DNA of 39,165 nt from Catenulispora rubra (GTDB lineage Bacteria; Actinomycetota; Actinomycetes; Streptomycetales; Catenulisporaceae): assembly GCF_015356825.1 (NCBI RefSeq), contig NZ_JAACYW010000085.1, forward strand, positions 1 to 39,165. The letters are read 5' to 3'. Positions within the stretch are counted from its first letter, which is position 1; each line of letters starts with the position of its first letter. Below are positions 14,887-21,801 of the stretch, one piece after another. The notes under the pieces are model-generated. The model worked only from the letters and a program-made list of their open reading frames with translations. It ran no database searches and was not told the origin of the DNA. The position numbers were made by a program, and so were the translations under genes.

Positions 14887-16050
14887 TCACTTGTCGATGT
14901 CCCCGACCACGAAGAACATCGACCCCAGGATCGCGACCATGTCCGCCACCAGATGCCCGGGCAGCACCTCGGCCAGCACCTGGATGTTGTTGAACGAGGC
15001 CGAGCGCAGCTTGAGCCGCCACGGGGTCTTGTCGCCGTGCGAGACCAGGAAGTAGCCGTTGATGCCCAGCGGGTTCTCGGTCCAGGCGTAGGTGTGGCCC
15101 TCCGGCACCTTCAGGATCTTCGGCAGGCGCTGGTTGATCGGGCCGACCGGCAGCGTGTCCAGCTTGTCGGCGCAGGCCTGCGCGATGTCCAGGGAGTTGT
15201 ACGCCTGCTCCAGCAGCACCTCGAAGCGGGCCAGGCAGTCGCCGCCGCGGCCGGTGACGACCTTGAGCTTGTCGCGCACCTCCGGCTCGCCGTAGGCCAG
15301 GTACGGGTCGTCGCGGCGCAGGTCGAAGTCGACGCCGGAGGCGCGGGCGATCGGGCCGGAGACGCCGTAGGCCGCGATCTGCTCACGAGTCAGGACCCCG
15401 ACGCCGCGGGTGCGGGCCCGGAAGATCTCGTTGCCGGTGATCAGCCGGTCGATGTCGGACATCCGGCCGCGCACCTTGGCGATCGCGGCGCGGACCCGGT
15501 CGGTCCAGCCCAGCGGCAGCTCCTCCTTCAGACCGCCGACCCGGTTGAACATGAAGTGCATGCGGCCGCCGGAGATCTCCTCCATCACCGCCTGGATCTC
15601 CTCGCGCTCGCGGAAGGCGTAGAAGATCGGCGTGATCGCGCCCAGCTCCAGCGGGTAGGAGCCGAGGAACATCAGGTGGTTGAGGATCCGGTTCAGCTCG
15701 GCCAGCAGGGTCCGGGCCCAGGTGGCGCGCTCGGGGACCTCCATGCCGAGCATGCGCTCGACGGCCAGCACCACGCCGAGCTCGCTGGCGAACGCCGAGA
15801 GCCAGTCGTGCCGGTTGGCCAGCACGATGATCTGGCGGTAGTCGCGCACCTCGAACAGCTTCTCGGCGCCGCGGTGCATGTAGCCGATGACCGGGTCGGC
15901 CGAGACGATGCGCTCCCCGTCCAGGACCAGCCGCAGGCGCAGCACGCCGTGCGTGGCCGGGTGCTGCGGGCCGATGTTGAGCACCATGTCGGTGGTCTCC
16001 AGGCCCGTTCCGGTGCCCGCGACGCGCTCGGTCAGCTGCTGGGAGGTCAT
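14887..16050 (-). CDS. nuoD: Orphan NADH-quinone oxidoreductase subunit D-like protein
   Basis: NuoD is the 49-kDa subunit of respiratory complex I that helps form the quinone site. This 387-residue copy is complete: GPQHPATHGVLRL, YMHRGAEKL, LAELNRILNHLMFLGSYPLELG, the EEISGGRMHFMFNRVGG block and the C-terminal VADMVAILGSMFFVVGDIDK. No other nuo gene is in the window. In my alignment the quinone-site His (second His of GPQHPATH, residue 34) is kept, but the complex I Tyr (RLDYVS in human NDUFS2) is Trp (RHDWLS, residue 83). ATG 16050 lies 7 nt after CACAAT; ATG 16059 is the alternative. It may serve complex I, replace NuoD conditionally, or be a specialised paralogue. Confidence 0.93.
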   Translation of the reverse strand: MTSQQLTERVAGTGTGLETTDMVLNIGPQHPATHGVLRLRLVLDGERIVSADPVIGYMHRGAEKLFEVRDYRQIIVLANRHDWLSAFASELGVVLAVERMLGMEVPERATWARTLLAELNRILNHLMFLGSYPLELGAITPIFYAFREREEIQAVMEEISGGRMHFMFNRVGGLKEELPLGWTDRVRAAIAKVRGRMSDIDRLITGNEIFRARTRGVGVLTREQIAAYGVSGPIARASGVDFDLRRDDPYLAYGEPEVRDKLKVVTGRGGDCLARFEVLLEQAYNSLDIAQACADKLDTLPVGPINQRLPKILKVPEGHTYAWTENPLGINGYFLVSHGDKTPWRLKLRSASFNNIQVLAEVLPGHLVADMVAILGSMFFVVGDIDK

Positions 16051-16057
16051 GCCGGTC

Positions 16058-16063
16058 ATTGTG
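16058..16063 (-). promoter_or_regulatory. -10 box (CACAAT) of leaderless nuoD-like gene
   Basis: Read on the minus strand, CACAAT ends 7 nt before ATG 16050 and overlaps the alternative ATG at 16059. No ribosome site is visible. Confidence 0.45.
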
Positions 16064-16206
16064 CCAGGCGCCCTGGCCGCGGCCGTGCGGCGACCGGCGG
16101 GCGGGCGGTGAGCAGGTGGCGGGCAGTCTGTGAGCAGGCGTTGGACGGGCTCTGAGCTTGCGCCGATCACGGTTCGGTGACGACGTGGGACGGATGGGCA
16201 ACGTGC

Positions 16207-16251
16207 GACGCTTCTCTGCGTCTATGTGGTGGGAGGCCCGTGCGACGGGCC
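16207..16251 (+). other. Two consecutive stem-loops in the leader of the secreted-protein gene
   Basis: GACGC/GCGTC (16207-16222, 6-nt loop) and GGCCCGT/ACGGGCC (16235-16251, 3-nt loop) precede the start at 16274. They could influence translation or simply reflect GC-rich sequence. They match no riboswitch consensus I know. Confidence 0.35.
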
Positions 16252-16273
16252 GCGGGGTGGTCAGGGGTCGAAG

Positions 16274-17689
16274 ATGAGACGAAGGCTTCGCGCTGTGGCG
16301 GCGGGCCTGATGGTGGTCGTGGCGGGGTCGGCCACGACGGCGGCGTTCGCGGACGGATCGGGCCCGGTGGCCACGTCCCCGGGCACGCCGCAGACGCAGA
16401 CAGTGACGGGAGTCGCGGTCAACGGCGTGGAGCTGTCGATGACGGCCCCGGCGCAGCTGCCGCTGGACCTGCCGGGCCAGCAGCTGCCCGAGCGCGAGGT
16501 CGACGTCACGGTCAAGGACGTCGGCGGCCAGGGCTACACCGGCACGGTGACCACGACCCTGTCGGCCGACGGCGCCGGCGCCTCGGCCGCCACGCTCCGG
16601 GTCGACCACTACGACCTGCCGAGCAGCGCCTGGCAGACGCAGACCGTGCCGACGGGGCAGTCCTCGTTCGGGGTGACGGACAACGTCACCGTCCCGGCCA
16701 ACGGCACACAGGTCGTGAAGGTCCGGTTGTCGCCGGGCACCGCGGCGCTCGACGACGTGAAGGTGAACGTGGCGGCCAACGGCGCGACGGCGGTCGCGAC
16801 GATGCCGGTGGCCGGACCGTCGTTCCAGGCCTCCGGGCTGACCGGCACGGCGCGCGCGGGCGCCTCGACGGTGCTCACCGCCAAGCTGACCAACCCGACG
16901 GACGTCAACCTCGCGGGCATCCCGGTGAAGCTGCTGCTGTGCTCCTCGGGCTCCGCCGGCTGCGTCGCGCACGCCAGCGATGTGAAGGTCGAGGTGCAGA
17001 CCGGCGGACCCTGGCACACCGTCACGGTGTCGGACGCCACGTCGACGACGCCGATGGCGGCGACGGTGCTGCCGGGGCTGGCGCTGCCGGCCGGCGGCAC
17101 GGCGCAGTTCTCGGTGCGCGTGACGATCGGGGCCGGGGCCTTCGGGGCGCAGGGTTCCTCGGGTTCGTCGGGTACGCCGGGCTCGTCGGCCACGACCGGC
17201 CAGCCCTCGGGCCCGCCGACCTCCGTGGCACCGCCGGCCCAGCCGATGACGGTCCCGCTGGTCCTCGCCCCGGTCGGGCTGACCCTCACCGGCCAGCCGA
17301 ACGTCTCCGGCGCGCTCACGGTCCAGCCGCCGCCGCAGCCGACCCCCACGACGCCGTCGAGCACGCCGAGCACCTCGGCGACCTCCGCGACGCCGACCCC
17401 GACCCCCTCGACGACGCCGACGTCGGTCGACACCCCCACCGACACCCCGACGGCCACGCCGACCCCGGGCCCTCTGGTCACCACGGAGGTGGCGAGCACG
17501 CCCGGCGCCACGTCGTCGAGCAGCCCGACGGTGCTGGTCGCGGCCGGGCTGCTCGCCGTATGCCTGGCACTGGTGCTGTGGTGGGTGCTGATGAAGCGCC
17601 GGGAGCGGATCGCGCGCGCCGACGGCGGGGCGGGTGACGTGCCGCTAGGGCATGACGAGGCGGAGCAGCATGGGGACGGGCAGCATTAG
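16274..17689 (+). CDS. Secreted, C-terminally membrane-anchored protein with Thr/Pro-rich stalk
   Basis: The N-terminus MRRRLRAVAAGLMVVVAGSATTAAFADG is a Sec signal peptide with cleavage expected after AFA. A region of about 270 residues of beta-rich, repeat-like sequence follows (two halves resembling DUF11/CARDB-type extracellular beta-sandwich domains, with a C-x6-C pair). Then comes a long Pro/Thr/Ser stalk (about 330-430), a hydrophobic anchor (SPTVLVAAGLLAVCLALVLWWVLM) and a basic cytoplasmic tail. There is no LPxTG sortase motif. It probably spans the cell wall and displays the beta domains. ATG 16274 is chosen because it starts the signal peptide; a GTCGAAG weakly resembling a ribosome site precedes it. 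Function unknown. Confidence 0.8.
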   Translation: MRRRLRAVAAGLMVVVAGSATTAAFADGSGPVATSPGTPQTQTVTGVAVNGVELSMTAPAQLPLDLPGQQLPEREVDVTVKDVGGQGYTGTVTTTLSADGAGASAATLRVDHYDLPSSAWQTQTVPTGQSSFGVTDNVTVPANGTQVVKVRLSPGTAALDDVKVNVAANGATAVATMPVAGPSFQASGLTGTARAGASTVLTAKLTNPTDVNLAGIPVKLLLCSSGSAGCVAHASDVKVEVQTGGPWHTVTVSDATSTTPMAATVLPGLALPAGGTAQFSVRVTIGAGAFGAQGSSGSSGTPGSSATTGQPSGPPTSVAPPAQPMTVPLVLAPVGLTLTGQPNVSGALTVQPPPQPTPTTPSSTPSTSATSATPTPTPSTTPTSVDTPTDTPTATPTPGPLVTTEVASTPGATSSSSPTVLVAAGLLAVCLALVLWWVLMKRRERIARADGGAGDVPLGHDEAEQHGDGQH

Positions 17690-17811
17690 GGGCCGCTGAA
17701 CCGGGTTCGTTGATTCGGCTATGGCTCGGGGTTCGTCCCGGCCTGCCGAGCGCCGCAGCAGAGCACGAACATGGCGAGGCCGGACCGAACCCTCGGCCCG
17801 GCCACGCCGGA

Positions 17812-17842
17812 CCGGCGGCCACCGCCCCATGGCGGCCGCCGG
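17812..17842. terminator. Possible stem-loop between convergent genes
   Basis: Arms CCGGCGGCC (17812-17820) and GGCCGCCGG (17834-17842) enclose a 13-nt loop just beyond the end of the minus-strand SWIM gene. There is no U-tract, so terminator function is uncertain. Confidence 0.4.
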
Positions 17843-17857
17843 TCGTCTGCGGGCGCG

Positions 17858-18580
17858 CTACAGGCCGCGCTTGGCCAGCTCCTCCAACAGGTTGTGCTTG
17901 CGCGCGTTGGCGGCGCGCAGTGCCTCGATGTAGGCCACGGCCTCGGACTTGCGGTGCAGCCGCTGGTACGCGGCCTTCAGGTGCTGGAGATACCGCGCGG
18001 CCTCGGCGTAGTCGCGCCGGTTCCGGGCCGCGATGCGTGCCTCTATGTGCTTCTTGTAGACGGGGATGGCGCTCGCCGGGTCGGTCAGGGCCCGGACGTC
18101 GGCCAGCCGCAGCTCCGTGTCGTTGACGTCGGCCCCCGGCGTGACCAGCTCGTCGACCCGGGCGGCGAGGTGGCGCCGCAGGTCGTGGTCGTCGTGCGCG
18201 CAGTCCAGCAGCAGGTTGATGAGGTCCTCGCGGTCCAGGATCCCCAGCAGCCGCCGCAGGCCCGCGATCTCCCGCTGCGCCGCCACGAACTCCGCGCTCC
18301 GCGTCTTGGTGACCGGCCCGTCCAGGTAGACCAGCCCGACCGCGACGCAGTGCCGACAGAAATCCCCGATCATCCCGCGCGGGCAGTCGCAGGAGTAGTC
18401 CAGACCGGCCGGCCGCCGGTCCAGCCGCACCTGCCAGGGCTCGGAACCGTAGACGGTCGCGGTGATCTCCGCCCCCGAGGTCCCGAGACTGTCGACGGCC
18501 GGGACGGAGGCTACCCCCCGCTGATAGGCGCGCGGCCCGGCCAACCGCTCCAGATCCTTCTTGCTGAAGAATGCTGTCAT
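17858..18580 (-). CDS. SWIM zinc-finger protein
   Basis: This 240-residue protein carries the SWIM metal-binding motif CxC(x8)CxH at residues 64-77 (SCDCPRGMIGDFCRHC), preceded by the usual FSKKDLERLAGPRAYQRG segment and a beta region. The rest is helical and resembles TPR-like pairs (ALTDPASAIPVYKKHIEARIAA, YAEAARYLQHLKAAYQRL), as in other bacterial SWIM proteins. SWIM domains bind DNA or proteins; no partner SNF2 helicase is encoded nearby. The start at 18580 follows a TAGAAT box by 6 nt and lacks a ribosome site; an ATG at 18586 would overlap the spacer. Function unknown. Confidence 0.87.
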   Translation of the reverse strand: MTAFFSKKDLERLAGPRAYQRGVASVPAVDSLGTSGAEITATVYGSEPWQVRLDRRPAGLDYSCDCPRGMIGDFCRHCVAVGLVYLDGPVTKTRSAEFVAAQREIAGLRRLLGILDREDLINLLLDCAHDDHDLRRHLAARVDELVTPGADVNDTELRLADVRALTDPASAIPVYKKHIEARIAARNRRDYAEAARYLQHLKAAYQRLHRKSEAVAYIEALRAANARKHNLLEELAKRGL

Positions 18581-18586
18581 ACACAC

Positions 18587-18592
18587 ATTCTA
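18587..18592 (-). promoter_or_regulatory. -10 box (TAGAAT) of leaderless SWIM gene
   Basis: On the minus strand TAGAAT ends 6 nt before ATG 18580. It is one of the best -10 matches in the window. Confidence 0.6.
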
Positions 18593-18641
18593 GCGAGCGG
18601 GTCTGACAAAGTCGGGGCGCAATCGGACTCTCTATCCCAAA

Positions 18642-18661
18642 CACGGGTGGCGAAACCCGTG
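18642..18661 (-). terminator. Intrinsic terminator after the Ser/Thr kinase gene
   Basis: On the minus strand CACGGGT, a 6-nt loop and ACCCGTG form a 7-bp stem followed by TTT. A second imperfect hairpin (GGACCCTGC/GCAGGTCC, 18690-18710) lies between it and the kinase stop at 18729. Confidence 0.55.
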
Positions 18662-18728
18662 CGTGCGGATCGTTGTCGAGGCGTTATGCGGACCCTGCGA
18701 TGGCAGGTCCGTGGCTACTGCACAGGCG

Positions 18729-20648
18729 TCACACGGACGGCCCGCCACAGACCGCGACCACCTGCGCGGCGGTGACGGTCGGGCCCGGCGGACGCTCCGC
18801 GTCGGTGGGCTGGTCGTTGCCGATGCCGACGCTGAGGGTCCCGTCTGCGGCCGGCGCCGCGATCCCGAGCTCGACCCACTCCCCGGCGTGCGAGGCGCCG
18901 GACATCGGGAACTGGCCGCCGCGTCCGGCCGTCGAGTAGTCGCCGAAGGCCAGGTTGGCCGGGCCGGTTGCGTTGTAGGCGAACAGAGCACATTCGGAGA
19001 CGGCCGGGCCAGGGGTGAAGGTCCACGTGACGGTGGCGGTCGCGGTCTGGCCGGGAGCCACGGTCGGGACGACGAGATCGGCGTCGCCACAGCCGCCGAA
19101 CGCCGCACCTCCGTGCGCCGGATCGGGGGACCAGCCGGTCGACGCGGACAGCGAGTGGCCGACGCCGTCCGGGCATCCGGGTCCTGCGATCGCCGTCCAG
19201 GGACCGCCGGCGGACCAGGGCGCTGATGACGCGGGGATCTGCAGGCTCTCGAACCACGCGAGGTTCGCGCCGAGCAGCCGTCCGGAGTAGCCGACGAGGG
19301 TGCGGGGGAGCGGCGGAGGCTGGCCGGGGATGGCTGACGCGGACCGGGGCGAGGTTGTGTTCGGCACGCTGGTCGAGGGATGCGATCGGGTGGTGATCGA
19401 CGGCTGCGATGTGCTGGCGCGCGCCGGGGGAGCGGCGGCCGAACCACTGTTGGTCGCCAGGGCCAGGGCGACGGCTGCCGCCGCCACCAGGCCTCCGGCC
19501 GTTGTCGCGATGACCAGGCCGGTTCTTGGTCGTCGATCGGATGGCGGGAAAACGATGTTCTGGCGTGATTCCGTTTCCGGCTTCTCGGGGATGAACACGG
19601 TGGTGCCGTCGATCACGTTGTGTTCGGCGGGAGCCTCGGGCTGTGCTGCTGCCTCGTTTTCGCTTCGATCCGCCTCGGTTACGTCGATCGCCTCTTGTGC
19701 TGGCTTCTTCCGTTGCTCCTCCGCAGGAACGTCGTCCGGCTCCTGTCTCTGGACCTGATCTTGTCGGCTGTATTCGGCGAACTCTGCGGCCAACTCCGCT
19801 GCCGTCGGCCGCCCCTCGGCTTCCTTCGTCAGGCACCGCAGGACGACCTCCCGCAACTCCTCGGGCATCGAGACGAGATCCGGTTCGGCGTGCACCGTGC
19901 GGTACATCAATGTCGTGGGGGAGCCGTCCCAGAACGGACTCGTGCCCGCCGTCGCGTAGACCAGGCACGCGCCGAGCGCGAAGACGTCCACCGGCGGCCC
20001 GGTCTCGTGCCCCTCGATCTGTTCCGGCGCCATGTAGCCGGGGGTGCCGTGCAAGCCGCCGGTGGTGTTGAGCACAGCCAGGTCGGCGGCGCGCGCGATG
20101 CCGAAGTCGATGATGCGCGGGCCGTCCGGGGCCAGCAGGATGTTCGAGGGCTTCAGGTCGCGGTGGACCAGGCCCGCGGCGTGGATCGCGGCCAGCGCCT
20201 CGGCCAGGCGGGCGATCAGCGTGCCGGCGTTCTCGACGGTGAGCGACCCGAACCGCGGCACCTGCTGCGCCAGCGTCCAGCAGCGGAAGTACTCCGTCGC
20301 CAGCCACGGCGGATCGGCCAGCACGTCGGCGTCGACGACGCGTGCGGTGTGCCGGCCCGGGACGCGGCGGGCGGCGGCGACCTCGCGGATGAAGCGGGCG
20401 CGGAACTCCTCGTGCTCGGCCAGCCCGGCGTGCACCCGCTTCAGCGCCACCTCGCGGCCGGCGTCGTCGCGCGCCAGGTAGGCCACACCCATGCCGCCGG
20501 CGCCCAGCCGGCCGACGAGCGTGTAGCCGCCGACGCGCTCGGGGTCGCGCGGCCGCAGCGGCTCGGGCTCCGGCGGGTACAGGAACCCGGCAGCCAGCGA
20601 GGACTGCGGTCCGAACGTCCAGACGTTCGTTGCCTCCGTACCCACCAC
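18729..20648 (-). CDS. Transmembrane serine/threonine protein kinase with extracellular domain
   Basis: This is a Hanks-type (PknB-like) kinase with all key motifs: glycine loop GRLGAGGMG, VAIK-type lysine in EVALKRV (K70), catalytic HRDLKPSN (D164), DFG (D181) and YMAPEQ. After the kinase domain (about 42-290) come a charged Gln/Glu-rich juxtamembrane linker, one membrane segment (TGLVIATTAGGLVAAAAVALALA), a Ser/Thr/Pro linker and an extracellular beta-rich domain of about 170 residues with Cys residues, not PASTA repeats. The start GTG 20648 is 8 nt after GGAGG; the upstream GTG at 20657 overlaps the ribosome site. It lies 36 bp downstream of the MidA-like gene and may be cotranscribed. Ligand and targets unknown. 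Confidence 0.93.
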   Translation of the reverse strand: MVGTEATNVWTFGPQSSLAAGFLYPPEPEPLRPRDPERVGGYTLVGRLGAGGMGVAYLARDDAGREVALKRVHAGLAEHEEFRARFIREVAAARRVPGRHTARVVDADVLADPPWLATEYFRCWTLAQQVPRFGSLTVENAGTLIARLAEALAAIHAAGLVHRDLKPSNILLAPDGPRIIDFGIARAADLAVLNTTGGLHGTPGYMAPEQIEGHETGPPVDVFALGACLVYATAGTSPFWDGSPTTLMYRTVHAEPDLVSMPEELREVVLRCLTKEAEGRPTAAELAAEFAEYSRQDQVQRQEPDDVPAEEQRKKPAQEAIDVTEADRSENEAAAQPEAPAEHNVIDGTTVFIPEKPETESRQNIVFPPSDRRPRTGLVIATTAGGLVAAAAVALALATNSGSAAAPPARASTSQPSITTRSHPSTSVPNTTSPRSASAIPGQPPPLPRTLVGYSGRLLGANLAWFESLQIPASSAPWSAGGPWTAIAGPGCPDGVGHSLSASTGWSPDPAHGGAAFGGCGDADLVVPTVAPGQTATATVTWTFTPGPAVSECALFAYNATGPANLAFGDYSTAGRGGQFPMSGASHAGEWVELGIAAPAADGTLSVGIGNDQPTDAERPPGPTVTAAQVVAVCGGPSV

Positions 20649-20684
20649 GCGCGCCACCTCCCGTGGCGGGAGCTTAAAAGGGTT

Positions 20685-21701
20685 TCAGCATCTTGAGAAG
20701 GTCAGCAGCCAGCCGAACCCGCCGAGGCCGGCGGGGTCGGTGAGCTCGGCGGCGGACGAGGCCCGGCTCAGGCCCCGGAGATAGCCGAGGGGATCGGAGG
20801 AGGCCAGGGCCAGATCGGGGCGCGCGCCGGAGATGCCCAGGTCGTGGAGGATCTCGCGCTGGGTGGTGAGCACGGTCTCCACGTCCGGGCCGAGGGTGGC
20901 GGCGCAGGCGTCGAGGGCCACGTGCGCGGTGATGTCGCAGGTGCCGTCCGGGACCGCGGGGACCTGGTGGCCGTCGCGGTAGCCGGTGAGCGTGCCGAAG
21001 CGGGGGCGGTCGGCGGCGGTGTGGGAGTAGTCGACGGCGACGGCGAGGCCGCGGTCGAGCCGGTCCACGGCGGAGCGCCAGGCCGCGTCGCGGTCCAGGC
21101 CGATCTCGGCGCGGGTGCCCGAAGAGTCGCTGATCTCGGTTCTATCGCCCGCGGAATCGCCGATCGGCCACCACCGCCCCAGCCACTCCCGCTGCGCCGC
21201 GTCCGGCACCGCCGCCAACCGCTCCGTCCCGCTCCCCGGCTCCACCTCCACGATCCGCGCGACCCCGTCCGGCCCGACCTCCGCGACGTCGCACACCACG
21301 TTGTCCAGCCACTCGTTCGCCAGCAGCAGCCCGACCACGCCGCTCGGCGCCGTCCCGCTCCACTCCACCGCCGCCGGCAGCCCCTCGGGCCGCGGCCCGA
21401 GGTCCACCGCCACCGTCCGCAGCCGCCCCGCGACGTCCGGCGCCTCGGCCGCCAGCCACCGCACCACCCCGGCCGCCAGCTCGCCGCGGCCGGCCGCCAT
21501 GTCGACGAAGTCCAGCCGCGCCGGCGCGCCGAGCCGCCGGTCCACCCGCAGCAGCAGCCGGCCGACCGCCTCGGCGAACACCGGGTTGTGCGCCGAGGTG
21601 CGGAAGTGCGCGGCGGGTCCGGCCCCCGGCCTGCGGTAGAAGCCGTCCGGGCCGTAGAGGGCCTGGTCCATCGCCGTGCGCCAGGTCAGCCATTCCGTCA
21701 C
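20685..21701 (-). CDS. SAM-dependent methyltransferase, MidA/NDUFAF7 family
   Basis: This 338-residue protein fits COG1565: an N-terminal MDQALYGPDGFYRR segment and HFRTSAHNPVFAEAVGRLLLRV, then the SAM-binding motif VDMAAGRGEL (about 66-75), LLANEWLDNV and a DYSHTAADRPRFGTLTGYRDGH stretch. In mitochondria NDUFAF7 dimethylates an arginine of NDUFS2, the homologue of NuoD, during complex I assembly; an orphan nuoD lies 4.6 kb away here. GTG 21701 is chosen because TAGCGT ends 7 nt upstream; an ATG at 21767 (360 residues) is possible but lies in the divergent promoter region. The kinase gene follows after 36 bp. Substrate is inference. Confidence 0.85.
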   Translation of the reverse strand: MTEWLTWRTAMDQALYGPDGFYRRPGAGPAAHFRTSAHNPVFAEAVGRLLLRVDRRLGAPARLDFVDMAAGRGELAAGVVRWLAAEAPDVAGRLRTVAVDLGPRPEGLPAAVEWSGTAPSGVVGLLLANEWLDNVVCDVAEVGPDGVARIVEVEPGSGTERLAAVPDAAQREWLGRWWPIGDSAGDRTEISDSSGTRAEIGLDRDAAWRSAVDRLDRGLAVAVDYSHTAADRPRFGTLTGYRDGHQVPAVPDGTCDITAHVALDACAATLGPDVETVLTTQREILHDLGISGARPDLALASSDPLGYLRGLSRASSAAELTDPAGLGGFGWLLTFSRC

Positions 21702-21708
21702 GGCGGCC

Positions 21709-21714
21709 ACGCTA
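21709..21714 (-). promoter_or_regulatory. -10 box (TAGCGT) of leaderless MidA-like gene
   Basis: On the minus strand TAGCGT ends 7 nt before GTG 21701, with no ribosome site. The divergent histidine kinase has its own box at 21790. Confidence 0.5.
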
Positions 21715-21736
21715 CCGCCCAGGTCATGCGACCTGA

Positions 21737-21756
21737 GGATGACCGCCGGATCATCC
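21737..21756. promoter_or_regulatory. Inverted repeat between divergent methyltransferase and histidine kinase genes
   Basis: GGATGA (21737-21742) and TCATCC (21751-21756) are separated by 8 nt. It lies between the two divergent -10 boxes, a plausible operator position. No binding family can be assigned. Confidence 0.35.
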
Positions 21757-21789
21757 CGCGGCGCCATGTCCGGACGGCCGGTGCGCGCC

Positions 21790-21795
21790 TACGCT
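21790..21795 (+). promoter_or_regulatory. -10 box (TACGCT) of leaderless histidine kinase gene
   Basis: TACGCT ends 6 nt before GTG 21802; a weak TGTCCG lies 17 nt upstream. Confidence 0.5.
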
Positions 21796-21801
21796 GAAAA
21801 C

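Noticed and set aside
16165..16260. A c-di-AMP (ydaO-type) riboswitch before the secreted-protein gene
   Set aside because: The leader has small hairpins but lacks the conserved sequence blocks of that riboswitch class.
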